This document shows positions 28,206 to 37,097 of a DNA stretch of 64,000 nt, piece after piece. The stretch's first letter is position 1. Each line of letters opens with the position of its first letter. The position numbers and the translations under genes are program-made. A model generated the notes under the pieces. That model saw only the letters and a program-made list of their open reading frames with translations, was not told the DNA's origin and did no database searches. The DNA comes from Streptomyces typhae. Its GTDB lineage: Bacteria; Actinomycetota; Actinomycetes; Streptomycetales; Streptomycetaceae. The stretch lies in the NCBI RefSeq assembly GCF_009755605.1, contig NZ_WPNZ01000035.1, positions 38,569 to 102,568 on the forward strand, given 5' to 3'.

Positions 28206-28793
28206 TCACGGAGGCGGAGGTGGGGCGGTGAGATAGAGCGCGAGTTGGGCTTCAAGATCCGCGACGCGTTTGTCCAGGAAGCGGTTGTTCTGGCGGGCGC
28301 TGGCCAGACGATCTTGGAGGCGTTGGTTGTCCTGGGTGAGCTGTCGTGCCTGCTGCTTCAGGCTGGTGTTCTCGGTGACGATCCGCTGAAGTGAGCCTTC
28401 TGGGAGATCGTGTTCGAGGTCGCGGATCTTGCCAAGGAGTGCTGCGATGCGGGTGCGCTGACTGAGAATTTCGCGCTGTGCCTGAGCAAGTGCCTCTTCG
28501 GCATTGAGGGCGCGCTCTGTCCAGGCAGGCTGTGTGGGCTGCCTGCAGCTGCGGCTGTTGGAAAGTCCGGGGTGAGTGCTGCTTGTCCGGGTGACTTGCT
28601 CCACAAGGGCTCTGGCCTGCTGGTTTTGGTAGAGGAAGGTGCGTGAGACGCGGGCGGTACGGGCAAGGGCTGCGATGGTGATGGGCGTATGGTCGCGTGC
28701 CATGGTCTCCATGGCGGTCTGGAGGCGTTGAAGCATCTCGTGGGTGGTTTGGCGGCGGGCCTGTACAGCCGCGTCGGTGCGGGAAGTCCTCAT
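28206..28793 (-). CDS. DUF6262-family integrase partner (TnpC-like coiled coil)
   Basis: This 195-aa protein has an N-terminal TetR-like HTH segment (ITIAALARTARVSRTFLYQN) and a long C-terminal coiled coil (EEALAQAQREILSQRTRIAALL, DNQRLQDRLASARQNN). That arrangement is typical of the DUF6262/TnpC-like protein encoded after paired tyrosine recombinases in Tn554-like elements. ATG 28793 overlaps the upstream integrase stop (ATGA). The gene looks intact although its integrase is broken. Confidence 0.75.
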   Translation of the reverse strand: MRTSRTDAAVQARRQTTHEMLQRLQTAMETMARDHTPITIAALARTARVSRTFLYQNQQARALVEQVTRTSSTHPGLSNSRSCRQPTQPAWTERALNAEEALAQAQREILSQRTRIAALLGKIRDLEHDLPEGSLQRIVTENTSLKQQARQLTQDNQRLQDRLASARQNNRFLDKRVADLEAQLALYLTAPPPPP

Positions 28794-29506
28794 GGCTGCC
28801 CTGTGGTGTCGTCGGGGGCCGGCAGTGCTGCGAGGTCGCGGGCGCGGAAAGCAGTGCTCCAGGTGCGGTGGAAGTAGTCCTGTGGGCGTCGCAGGTCGAG
28901 GGCGAGGGCTTCGTCGAGGATGCCGAGGGCGGCCAGTACCTGCTCGAGTCCTTTGATCGCCTGGGCGGTGGGTTCGAAGACGGTGTGGAGGTAGTCGGCG
29001 GTCGCGTCATCGGGGGCATTCTCGGCGATGGAGCGCCATTGTTCGGCTTTGCGTCGCCAGTAGAGGAGGTCTGCGCCGGAGAGGACGAAGTTGTCGCAGT
29101 TCTCGCAGTCGAGTTTCCAGGGGCAGGCTCCGCCGTCGACGACAGGTTGGTAGGTGCAGAACCCGCCGTCGGCGGGGGTGCTACGGCGGGAGAGGTCCAG
29201 GGCCAGGGCGAGGGCTGTGTCGCGGTCCATTGGGGTGGTGTCGCCGGAGAGGAGTTCGCCTGGGTGGGGTGCGCCGGGCCCGGCTACCCAGACGGTGTTC
29301 AGGACGTCTTCGAGGTCGCTGTTGGTGATCTTCACGTAGTGCTCGGCCATGCGTTCGGAGAGCTGGCCGAGGTAGCGGCGGATGTGGGTGAGCGTGGCGC
29401 CGGCGCGCAGCAGGTTGGTGGCCAGGAACGAGCACCAGCTGGGCTGTGGGGCTGACCGGGAACCTAATCTCATGAGCGCCCTCCAGACCGAACCCTCGGT
29501 AGGCAT
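28790..29506 (-). pseudogene. tyrosine recombinase (Tn554-like TnpB type), N-terminus lost
   Basis: Only the last part of an integrase remains. It starts at about FLATNLLRAGATLTHIRRYLG and reaches the catalytic tyrosine in MAEHYVKITN. A Cys-rich tail (GGACPWKLDCENCDNF) typical of this subfamily follows. The catalytic Arg and first His regions are gone. The 5' residues to 29506 are read out of frame from the DUF4238 gene, with a junction near 29430. It was originally translated with DUF6262. Confidence 0.75.
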
Positions 29507-30176
29507 CCTCTGGTGTCTCCGGGCGCCAAAGCACTAGAGGTGCGTCCGAGGTGAGGAAGATCGGCTTGCGGCTGGTCTCGAGTCGCCAGTGCCGAGCACG
29601 GTAGTGCGGGATGCACACCTGGACAGAGTCGAGCGTCACAGCGACCGCTTCATCGTGGGTGGGGTCGTTGCCGCCATTCATCACTCGTGTGCCGTGGTAG
29701 TAGTCCCAGGCTCCCTGCGCTTCGGCTGCCCGTGGCGGGTGGCCGAGATGCTTGCGGGTGAGGTACTCGGTCATCAGCTCCAGGTCGACCTCCCGCCCGT
29801 TCGCGTACGCGGTGACGTTGCGTCCGAAGAGCGGGCCCGTGCGCTTCCGCGGGGTCCGGGCCATCTGAACAGCCAGGTAGAGGCAGAGCAGCTCGCGGTC
29901 GTCGGTGCCGACGGCCGGAGGCATGCCCGTCTCGTCTATTCGGCGCAGGGCGTCAATCCCCTGCCCTTCCAGGCGGCTGAGCTCATGCTCGATGGCCGTG
30001 GAGGGCATGCCGTTGTCGTCGGTGATCGTGTAGAAGCCGGTCTCCGCCGCGACGTTCTTGACGTTTGCGAGGTGCGTCTTCGGCGGGCACCGGCGCCTCA
30101 CCCTGACCATGTCGCCTCGCCCGAATCGTGCCAGGTAGCTCTGCGGCACGTAGTGGTGAAGTTTCGGTGCAGACAC
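29181..30176 (-). CDS. DUF4238 protein, C-terminus replaced at a recombination junction
   Basis: ATG 30176 opens a DUF4238 frame recognisable by KLHHYVPQSYLARFG at the N-terminus, the YLAVQMARTPRKR helix and the SDAPLVLW plus FPVSPTAQLVL strands. The function is unknown, and such genes often lie in defence islands. From about 29430 to 29181 the frame reads the integrase gene out of frame and yields a His/Pro/Arg-rich tail. The native C-terminus is therefore lost or altered, and activity is doubtful. It lies upstream of, and in the same direction as, the integrase remnant. Confidence 0.7.
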   Translation of the reverse strand: MSAPKLHHYVPQSYLARFGRGDMVRVRRRCPPKTHLANVKNVAAETGFYTITDDNGMPSTAIEHELSRLEGQGIDALRRIDETGMPPAVGTDDRELLCLYLAVQMARTPRKRTGPLFGRNVTAYANGREVDLELMTEYLTRKHLGHPPRAAEAQGAWDYYHGTRVMNGGNDPTHDEAVAVTLDSVQVCIPHYRARHWRLETSRKPIFLTSDAPLVLWRPETPEDAYRGFGLEGAHEIRFPVSPTAQLVLVPGHQPAARRRHAHPHPPLPRPALRTHGRALREDHQQRPRRRPEHRLGSRARRTPPRRTPLRRHHPNGPRHSPRPGPGPLPP

Positions 30177-30380
30177 ACTGCTCAGCGTAAGCGGCTCGCC
30201 TTCGAGTAACTACGCATTTTCGTGGGCCTTCAATGCGCCACCCGTGAGTACCAAGCAGCTTGCCCGCCCTTGGCAGCCAGCCGGCCCCCTCTCCTCAGCG
30301 ACGGAGGCCCCGGTGAAGGGGTCGGCTGCGTGCTGGACCAAAGTTCACATGGGACCGCGCACCCTGGGCCGGTGAACGTC

Positions 30381-30442
30381 TGACCGCCCACAGCGACGGG
30401 CCGCACGGAAGGCTCCGTGCGGCCCGTCGCTGTGGGCGGTCA
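30381..30442 (-). terminator. 29-bp perfect hairpin ending pycTM
   Basis: A perfect 29-bp inverted repeat (30381-30409 with 30414-30442, loop AGGC) includes the pycTM stop codon. It is one of the most stable hairpins in the window and should terminate the Pycsar operon, possibly in both directions. Confidence 0.85.
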
Positions 30443-30952
30443 GGCGATGACGCCTGCAATGAACACGATGAACGCTCCCACGCCGAAGCAGACAAAGGAG
30501 CACTGCACATAACGATGCTTGCGCCAAGCGATCTCGCTCATCTTGATGAGCTGCTGGCTGAGCACCGGCAAGACGTCGGTGTGTTGCAAAGCAGTCGCCA
30601 GTTCTCCAACCTCGCGGTGCCGAAGGTGCCCGAAGTAGATGAAGTGGTTGGGTGCTTCCGCTTCCAGATCCTTGGACGAGCGGAGCCGTGGAACGACCAC
30701 CAGCATGGCCAAGAACCCCCCGACCAGGATGATGATCGTTCCAATCCACAGCGGGACCCGTACGCCCCAGCCGTGGAGATCGGCGAACAGGCGGTCATCT
30801 CCTGACAGCGCGATGATCCCGGCCGTGGCAGCGGACTCGAGTGTGAGGGCGAACGACGCCTTGGCGTCGACTCGAGCCGTCCATTCTCCGAGCGCACCGT
30901 GGATCCGCCAGGTGGTGTCCACCGCCTCGGGCGGGCCGCTCACAGGCTCCAC
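30440..30952 (-). CDS. pycTM: Pycsar membrane effector PycTM
   Basis: This 170-aa effector belongs to the PycTM family. On binding a cyclic mononucleotide made by the partner cyclase, it is thought to damage the inner membrane and abort phage infection. Helical N-terminal residues 20-35 (RVDAKASFALTLESA) lead into a first membrane segment. A second (LWIGTIIILVGGFLAMLVVV) and a third (FVCFGVGAFIVFIAGVIA) bracket the conserved NHFIYFGHLRH and AWRKHRYVQ motifs. ATG 30952 lies 13 bases inside the cyclase gene, so the two are tightly coupled. Confidence 0.88.
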   Translation of the reverse strand: MEPVSGPPEAVDTTWRIHGALGEWTARVDAKASFALTLESAATAGIIALSGDDRLFADLHGWGVRVPLWIGTIIILVGGFLAMLVVVPRLRSSKDLEAEAPNHFIYFGHLRHREVGELATALQHTDVLPVLSQQLIKMSEIAWRKHRYVQCSFVCFGVGAFIVFIAGVIA

Positions 30953-31653
30953 CGGTAACTGGAACGGTAAATCCTCATCTGTTCACCGCCGACTTCGGCA
31001 TTGCGGGCCTCCCACATGTCGACCCCCTCGGAGAGCTTCGAGGCCTCGTTGAGCATCTTGTAGACGTCGGCAGTGATATACGTCCTGTACTGACCCGGCT
31101 CACGAATGTCGCTGAGCTTGGCGGCCACATTCGGGGCCCGTCCGATCGAGACGAGGTCACTGCTGTCTCGGACTCCTGCTCGGGCGATGAACGCCTCACC
31201 AGACGCGATCCCGACCGACATCCGCGGCACGAACCCGTCGCGCTCAAGATGCGGCAACTTGGTGTACAGGGCCAGCTGCACGATCTCCTGCATCGCCGCG
31301 TTGATCTGCAGGGCCGCTTTCACGGCGCTCGAGTTCTTCGAGTCTCCGATGAAGATCCCCATGACCCGGTCGCCGTCGTAGCTCCGGATCTCACCGCCTT
31401 GCCGCTTGATGATCGTGGAGGCTGTCCGTAGCGAAGCCCGAATCACCTTGCCAGCAGTCTCAGGGCGGAAATCGCGCGCCAGCTTCGTCGATCCCAGGAG
31501 GTCGGCGTAGAGGTAGACGGCATTGAGATTCACCGCGTCATTCGAGTACAGCTTGACGTCGTCCGTCCCCGGCACCACCTGCCCGTCGCGGGTTGTCCAC
31601 GGTGTACCTACCAGCTTGTCCACGTCAGACCGAATGTCATCTCCCAGTGACAT
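30940..31653 (-). CDS. pycC: Pycsar pyrimidine nucleotide cyclase PycC
   Basis: This 237-aa class III (adenylate/guanylate type) cyclase domain is the sensor-synthase of a Pycsar phage-defence pair. Metal-binding aspartates appear in VYLYADLLGSTKLA and in SYDGDRVMGIFIGD. The transition-state Asn/Arg region is GRAPNVAAKLSDI. A GGAGGGG site precedes ATG 31653. Whether it makes cCMP or cUMP cannot be read from sequence alone. The defence assignment comes from the adjacent PycTM gene with overlapping frames. Confidence 0.88.
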   Translation of the reverse strand: MSLGDDIRSDVDKLVGTPWTTRDGQVVPGTDDVKLYSNDAVNLNAVYLYADLLGSTKLARDFRPETAGKVIRASLRTASTIIKRQGGEIRSYDGDRVMGIFIGDSKNSSAVKAALQINAAMQEIVQLALYTKLPHLERDGFVPRMSVGIASGEAFIARAGVRDSSDLVSIGRAPNVAAKLSDIREPGQYRTYITADVYKMLNEASKLSEGVDMWEARNAEVGGEQMRIYRSSYRWSL

Positions 31654-31860
31654 AAGCCCCTCCTGTCCCTATCTGAACGTTGCAGGGAACGTAGCAGTAG
31701 ATACTGACAATCTGCGGGCGTTCGCCAACCCTCGCATGCAGGCCGGCCCCCCTCCGCTCCTCCAGTGCTCCTGGAAGGGAGCTGGAGACCGTCTCCTAGA
31801 CGACCTCGAGTTCGTGTGGGGGCCGCGCATCCGCCTCAGCCGGTGAGCAGCCGGAACGAG

Positions 31861-31899
31861 CAGCGGGGCCGGGCAGGGTGATCCTGTCCGGCCCCGCTG
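31861..31899 (-). terminator. hairpin downstream of the replication-relaxation gene
   Basis: CAGCGGGGCCGGGCAGG (31861-31877) pairs with CCTGTCCGGCCCCGCTG (31883-31899), with one G-T pair and a 5-base loop. It lies about 100 bases past the stop at 32003 and separates that gene from pycC. Confidence 0.7.
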
Positions 31900-32002
31900 T
31901 CGTCGGTCAGCGGCGCAGGCGCGAGAGCCAGCCGGTTGCCTTCTGCTCGGGCACGGCCGGCTCCTGCTCCTGGTCGCGCTCCTCCTGCCGGGGGCTCACC
32001 CT

Positions 32003-33541
32003 TCAGGCCCGGTCCTCGGCCTCGAACCGCTGGTCGCAGTCCCCACACAGAGACGGGTGCTTCGCTGGGGAAGCAGTCCAGCCAACGCGCTTGGTCGCCT
32101 TCCATCGTTCGTCGGTGAACGCGGCACCACACCAGGTGCAGAGGGGACGCTGGGGTTCCTCCCAGAAATCGTCCGGCGCTGCCTCGTTGCGTACCGGCTC
32201 CTGGCGCTCCTGCGTGCCAGCCGTTGGGCTGACGGCGGTGCCGGCCTTCTGCTTGCAGCTGTCGCACAGGTGCGGGTGGGAGTCCTTCGAGGTGCCCCAG
32301 TCCGTCGCCTGTGCCACCCTCCACCGTTCGTCGGTGAACTTCGCCCCGCAGCCGGCACACACGGGACGGCGCGCCTCACGCTCGGCTGCCTGCTTCGCGG
32401 CCTGCTCCTGCGCCGCGCGCTGCACCTTCGCCTGGTACTCCGCCTGCGCACGCGCGGTCTCTTCCCGGGCGCGGGCGTCGGCCGCCTCGCGACGGGGATT
32501 GCCGATCGCTTCCCACAGGTGCTGCTTGTGGTCGCGGCCGAAGCGGAGGAACACGGCGCCGGCCGGACCGTGCTCGCGCAACTGGTTCAGGCCGGTCGCG
32601 ATGATCGGGAGCCGCCCGTCGTAGTGGTGGTGCCCGCCCTTCTGCCGCTGGCCCTGCCACAGGTGCCGGGTGAGCTCCATGAGCTGCGGGACGGTGCGGT
32701 TGGGGTTGCGCTCACCGATGCGGTTGAACACCAGCAGGACGGGGGGGAACGTCGCGTCGCCGGACCAGGTGTCCGGAGCGCTCCAGCGGGTGCGCCACAT
32801 CGGACGCTCCTTGCCATCGGTGTCCTTCACCTTCCGCAGGAAGAACCGGACATACTTCTGCAGCTTGTCGGCGAGCTCCTCGGCGGTCTCGTGGCAGTTG
32901 TCGACCTCGATGAACAGCAGCGGCACCCGGTCCTGCGGGGCGGTCAGGACGATGTCGGCCTGGGCGCCGCCCTTGCCGGGCGCGTTCCAGGTGCCGGTCG
33001 CGGGCAGCGCGACCTCGGTCCAGTACGAGGCGATTGTGCCCACGCCGCGCGGTCCGTCGACGGCGGCCTGGGCGGCGGCCTGGACGTGCGGCGGGTCGAC
33101 GGTGAGCCTGGCCATGTTCGGCTTCGGGCGCAGCATCGCGATCACCGTTTCGTTGACGGCCATCGGGTGGGAGGCCCCGCTGGAGCCCGCGCCGCGCGCG
33201 GTGGAGCCCATCTCCGTCACCGGCCGGTTCAGCTCGTAGGAGGCGGCCAGAAGGCCCTTGGGGGTCAGGTTCCGCAGGGCGTCGCCGGTCCCGGTGGAGC
33301 CGCCGTTCTCGGAAAGGCCGTGCCCCCGCATGTCCGAGAGCGCGGCCGTGTGCGAGGCGGTCCGGGCCTGCTTCTGCTTCGACGGGGTCTCCTTGTCGGC
33401 GTGCCGGAACGTCAGATGCGGAGCGCCGATCCGCTGGATCTGATCCGTCGTCGCGACCTTCAGCGCCCCGAGCACGCGCAGCACGTCGCCGCGGTAGCTG
33501 TTCGTCGACCCCGCCGGGTTGGTCTTCCTCTTCCCCGCCAT
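32003..33541 (-). CDS. replication-relaxation family protein (PF13814 type) with two zinc-knuckle modules
   Basis: This 512-aa protein of a Streptomyces plasmid family is thought to act with relaxases or in plasmid replication. ATG 33541 begins MAGKRKTNPAGS, then a winged-helix (VLRVLGALKVATTDQIQRIG) and a nuclease-like core (ADIVLTAPQDRVPLLFIEVD). The C-terminus has an Ala/Glu-rich coiled coil followed by two copies of a CxxCGAxFTDERW...LCxxC module (from about residues 391 and 466), which look like duplicated zinc knuckles. A paralogue lies at 60312-61328. A divergent broken gene starts 675 bases upstream. Confidence 0.82.
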   Translation of the reverse strand: MAGKRKTNPAGSTNSYRGDVLRVLGALKVATTDQIQRIGAPHLTFRHADKETPSKQKQARTASHTAALSDMRGHGLSENGGSTGTGDALRNLTPKGLLAASYELNRPVTEMGSTARGAGSSGASHPMAVNETVIAMLRPKPNMARLTVDPPHVQAAAQAAVDGPRGVGTIASYWTEVALPATGTWNAPGKGGAQADIVLTAPQDRVPLLFIEVDNCHETAEELADKLQKYVRFFLRKVKDTDGKERPMWRTRWSAPDTWSGDATFPPVLLVFNRIGERNPNRTVPQLMELTRHLWQGQRQKGGHHHYDGRLPIIATGLNQLREHGPAGAVFLRFGRDHKQHLWEAIGNPRREAADARAREETARAQAEYQAKVQRAAQEQAAKQAAEREARRPVCAGCGAKFTDERWRVAQATDWGTSKDSHPHLCDSCKQKAGTAVSPTAGTQERQEPVRNEAAPDDFWEEPQRPLCTWCGAAFTDERWKATKRVGWTASPAKHPSLCGDCDQRFEAEDRA

Positions 33542-34215
33542 CAGCCCTGCTCCCGCGTCGCTCGTGACCGGCCGCCGGCCGACCGCCGCCGCTGGCCGCG
33601 CCCGGCCGGGGAGGGCGTCCGGGCCCCCCGGAACCCGATGCTCTCCTCCAATGCGGACATCAGGAGGAGAGAAGAGGGTTGTGACGGCGCAGTTTTCGCG
33701 CCGATTCGCGGCCTGACAAGGGGTTTCTCTCCGGCCTGGGGTGCCGGGCACCAAAGGGGGTTCCAAAGGGGCCTTCGAAGGGGGCGCCCAGGGATCCCCC
33801 TTGGGCCTGCCCGCCGGGCGCCAGCCTTCCGGTGTGATCGGCCCGAGCGGTGCCGCTGCCCAGCCCCCGGGTGGGTGCTCGTCATCGTCTCGTCCTCTTC
33901 GCTGCCCCAGCCGGGGTGGTCGGGGTGAAGGAGCAGCGTGCACGGGCCCCCCTTGTCCGCGGTCTAACCGTGACCAGGTCAAGGAGAAACACGGCAGCGG
34001 ACGGGGCGGTAGCAGAGGTGGACAAGGGGGCAGGGCCGGATTCGCGGTCGGATCGACCCTGCCGGACAAGGGGGCCCGGTTTGACCCTTGCGGCCCCGAT
34101 TCATCCGGTTCAGTTCGGGAGGGAGAAATCTCTGGCCTCTGTCCACAGGGTGATCGTCCGAGGCTGCTGGGAGTCGTCGTGATCCGCACGGCGGCACCCA
34201 GTTGAGGAGGCTTCC
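33542..34215. other. divergent regulatory spacer
   Basis: This 674-base spacer separates the replication-relaxation gene from a plus-strand gene and shows no coding signal. It holds repeated GGACAAGGGGG-type motifs (34020-34030 and 34065-34075; inverted at 33947-33957) and one copy of AGGTCAAGGAGAAAC (33976-33990), which recurs as an inverted repeat at 34934-34969. Confidence 0.5.
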
Positions 34216-34667
34216 ATGCCGTACCTGATCCCGACCCGTACGCCGCTGACGCCCGAGCAGGTGGAGCGGGGCTTCGACTACCTCCTGGCGCTGCAGACGG
34301 GCGGCGGTACCTACGCCGCTGGCCGGGTGGAGGCGCCCCCGGAGCTGGCGTTCGTCCTGCTGCGGCTGGCCGAGGACATCATCTGGCCCGTCACGGCCGT
34401 GGACGGAGAGGCCGCCGACCTGTGCGCGGAATCCTTCGTGTGCTGGACGAGGTCGGGTGCGTCCTGCTGTCCGCGCTGCGGGACTGGGCGCGCGACTCCG
34501 CCACCACGGCGGTGCTCGGCATCGCCCGCAGCATCATCCGCTTCGTCAAGAACGTCATCCCCGACCCCGACGACCACGGAGACACCTGCGCCACCCTGGA
34601 GGCAATGCGCGACAAGCACCTGGCGCTGGCGCACGCGGTGCACTCCGCACCCGGTGCGCACCGCTGA
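34216..34667 (+). pseudogene. hypothetical gene broken by a one-base deletion
   Basis: ATG 34216 after a GAGGAGG site starts a good frame (MPYLIPTRTPLTPEQVERGF, LRLAEDIIWPVTAVDGEAADL). At about 34421 coding quality passes to another frame (VRGILRVLDEVGCVLLSALR through HLALAHAVHSAPGAHR) that stops at 34667. One missing base after CT at 34420-34421 explains it. The GTG at 34422 could also be a separate overlapping start. No family is recognised. The restored protein would be about 150 aa and helical. Confidence 0.6.
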
Positions 34668-35124
34668 CCGCACCAACCGCACCACCGCACCGGGTGGGAG
34701 CGCATCGGTGCGGTGGAGCGCACCATCGGGTGCGCACTGGTGCGGTGGTGTGCGCCCATCCGGTGCGCACCGAGTCCATCCGGTGCGCACCACGATGCGC
34801 ACCACCGTCCATCCGGTGCGCTCCACTCGGTGGGCGGTGCGCGCGCCGGTGCGGCCGGCGCGCGGGAGTGGGGCGCACCGGGTGGGCGGTGGTGCGGTGG
34901 AGTGGGCCCGGTTGGAGACGGTGGAGGCGGTGCGTTTCTCCTTGACCTGAGCCGAGGTCAAGGAGAAACGCACCGGGTGGATGCGCGGCCCCACCCCCGT
35001 CGATGGCGTCCACTTCCACCCGGTGGGCTCCACTCGGTGGAGTGGATGCCGAGCACGGTGGCGTCCGCTCCCGGACGGTGGGCTCCACTCGGTGGAGTGG
35101 AGCCGGGCGTCGTCGGTGCGCACC
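34653..35124. repeat. dense palindromic and direct repeats (GGTGCGCACC family)
   Basis: The spacer between the broken gene and the relaxase holds perfect GGTGCGCACC palindromes at 34653, 34762, 34782 and 35115, plus a near copy at 34729. There is also a 25-base exact direct repeat at 35022-35046 and 35078-35102 that is itself partly palindromic (CTCCACTCGGTGGAGTGGA), and many partial copies. It has no plausible gene. Such density next to a relaxase suggests a transfer origin, partition or replication site, but this is inference. Confidence 0.65.
34928..34975. promoter_or_regulatory. 21-bp perfect inverted repeat containing GTTTCTCCTTGACCT
   Basis: Arms 34928-34948 and 34955-34975 are perfect complements around a GAGCCG loop. 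The inner 15-mer AGGTCAAGGAGAAAC occurs a third time at 33976-33990, upstream of the replication-relaxation gene. Recurrence on both sides of the broken gene suggests a protein-binding site rather than a simple terminator. Confidence 0.6.
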
Positions 35125-35135
35125 ACCGGGTCCAC

Positions 35136-37097
35136 TCAGTGGCCGGCCTCCCGGCCGCGGTGCGGTGCGGGTTGCTGTGGACGGTGCGCCTGCTGGTCGT
35201 CCGGGCGCACCGCGTCGGCGTCGGCTGGTGCGGTGTGGCGGTCCGCGCGGGCGCGGGAGTCGTTGACCATCTTGGTGGCCGCCTCCCGGATGCGGCGCAG
35301 TCGGTCGTCGGTGAGATCGAGAGCTTCCACGTCCGTGCGGGACTTCCGCAAGGCCCGCAGCGCCGTCATATCGATCGCGTCCCCGCGACCGGCTTCCGGC
35401 TCCTGGTCGTCGTGCTCGGGGTCGGCCGGCTCGGGCCCGAGCAGCTGCTCGGGCATCGCCGCCTGCTGGTGGGCGACGACGTCGTACGCCCGGCCCCGCA
35501 CGGCGGCGGTCGTGGTGGTGCGCAGCTTGTCCCGCACCACGGCACCGGCGAGGACGGCACGGTCGTACTGGAGCAGGATGCGGGGTATCTCCCACTCCCC
35601 CGCGTCCTGGCCCGGCGGCCGGGGTGCAGCCGGCTCGCCGGGATCGGCCGGGGGCTGCCGGTCCGGGTCGGGCGCGGGAGTGGGTGGGCGGCAGCGGGCG
35701 GGGAGGTCGGACAGCGCCCACCGGGCGGTGTAGAGGCGGTAGCCGGCCTCCAGGCCGCGCATGGTCTTCGGCTCGCTGATGTCCAGGCAGTGGGTGGAGA
35801 TGGCGGCGGCCACGATCTCCTCGTCCAGGCCGGGGTCGCGGCGGCGGCCGCGCAGGACCAGGGCGAGGTGGCGGCGGGCTTCGGCGAGCAGGTGCCGGCG
35901 GTGGAAACGGCCGCCCTCGTTCATCACGAACACCGTCGCGGTGATGTCGACGGCCGCCATGGCGACGTCGACCACGGCCGCGACCCGGGCCCGTATCGCG
36001 GCGGCCGCGGCGCGGGCATGCTCAAGGAGGGAGGTGATGACGTCGGCGGCGACCTTGGAGGTGAGGATCGCGCTCACCTTCCACCAGACGCGCAGCTGCG
36101 CGAGCGGCTGGGTCTTCCGCTTGGGTGGGCGGGTCTTGCGAGCGGCGATCTGGTTCATCTTGGCGCGGGCCCGCTCCGAGACCACAGGCAGGAACTTCAA
36201 CTCGCCGTCGTCGTCGACGGCGGTGACGTACTCGTGCTCTAGCCCGGCCAGGCAGGCGGCGATCTGGTCGCTGCGCCGGGCAGTCCAACGGATCAGCTCG
36301 TGCGGCACCCCCGCAATCTCCATCACAGGCCGGCGCCCCGGGGTGACGATCCGCGGCTCGGTCGCCAGCCCCAGCGCCTCGCAGACCTCTGCGGCCACCA
36401 GCTCGTTGTAGAGCGCGGAGGCCGCCACGGTGTTCTCGTGCAGGGCCGTGGTGTGGATCGACCCCCACTTCCCGTCCAGCCGCTGCCCCTTCACCGACAG
36501 CAGCAGATGGTCATGGAGCAACGGCATCCCGGAGCGCGCCTCGTAGTGGCGGAAGCGGGCGGCGACCAGACCGCCGGGCGGCCGCACCCGGTAGATCCCG
36601 TCCTTGCCGTACCGGATCACCGCGACCTCGTCCTCGATCCACTCCAGCACCCGGACGATCGCCCGCTCGTGCGCCGCCTCGATCACCCGCCGCGTCTCCT
36701 CATCCCCCAGCGCCCACAGGAGGTAGATGCTCGGCTGCGGCCGGAACACGAAGTCGACCCCGGTGACCGTCACCCGGCGACCGAGGGCGCCGGCCTGGAA
36801 CGCCTTCTTCGGGGAGTCGCCCGCGGCGAGCCGGTCGGCTTCGATCCGGTCCGCATACGGGTGGCGGCCGCGCTCGCCGAACAGGTTCCGCAGCTGCGCC
36901 TCGGTGGCCTCCTCGCCCGGCGCGAGTCCGAGCGCGGCCAAGCCGCGGCCCATCCATCGCCCGGCCGGAACGCCGGCTTGCTCCCGGGCGGCGCGCAGCG
37001 GAGTGCGGACCGGGCGGCGGCCGTCACCGACAACGGTCTCGCGCAGGTAGTAGCGGTACATCTGACCGGCCCGGACAACCCTGATATCGACTGTCAT
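35136..37097 (-). CDS. MobF/TrwC-type relaxase domain protein
   Basis: This 653-aa conjugative relaxase cuts one strand at a transfer origin and stays bound through tyrosine. ATG 37097 begins MTVDIRVVRAGQMYRYYLRE, with the catalytic Tyr pair at about residues 16-17. The metal-binding His cluster is LLHDHLLLSVKG, followed by the family segment GKWGSIHTTALHENTVAASALYNE. No RecD-like helicase (Walker motifs) follows, unlike full TrwC/TraI. The C-terminus is Pro/Ala/Asp-rich. The short form is common in actinobacterial plasmids. The repeat-dense region just downstream may include its target site. Confidence 0.85.
   Translation of the reverse strand: MTVDIRVVRAGQMYRYYLRETVVGDGRRPVRTPLRAAREQAGVPAGRWMGRGLAALGLAPGEEATEAQLRNLFGERGRHPYADRIEADRLAAGDSPKKAFQAGALGRRVTVTGVDFVFRPQPSIYLLWALGDEETRRVIEAAHERAIVRVLEWIEDEVAVIRYGKDGIYRVRPPGGLVAARFRHYEARSGMPLLHDHLLLSVKGQRLDGKWGSIHTTALHENTVAASALYNELVAAEVCEALGLATEPRIVTPGRRPVMEIAGVPHELIRWTARRSDQIAACLAGLEHEYVTAVDDDGELKFLPVVSERARAKMNQIAARKTRPPKRKTQPLAQLRVWWKVSAILTSKVAADVITSLLEHARAAAAAIRARVAAVVDVAMAAVDITATVFVMNEGGRFHRRHLLAEARRHLALVLRGRRRDPGLDEEIVAAAISTHCLDISEPKTMRGLEAGYRLYTARWALSDLPARCRPPTPAPDPDRQPPADPGEPAAPRPPGQDAGEWEIPRILLQYDRAVLAGAVVRDKLRTTTTAAVRGRAYDVVAHQQAAMPEQLLGPEPADPEHDDQEPEAGRGDAIDMTALRALRKSRTDVEALDLTDDRLRRIREAATKMVNDSRARADRHTAPADADAVRPDDQQAHRPQQPAPHRGREAGH

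Noticed and set aside
34653..35124. Possible Streptomyces telomere
   Set aside because: Palindromes are dense, but the block lies mid-window between genes and shows no known telomere loop order.
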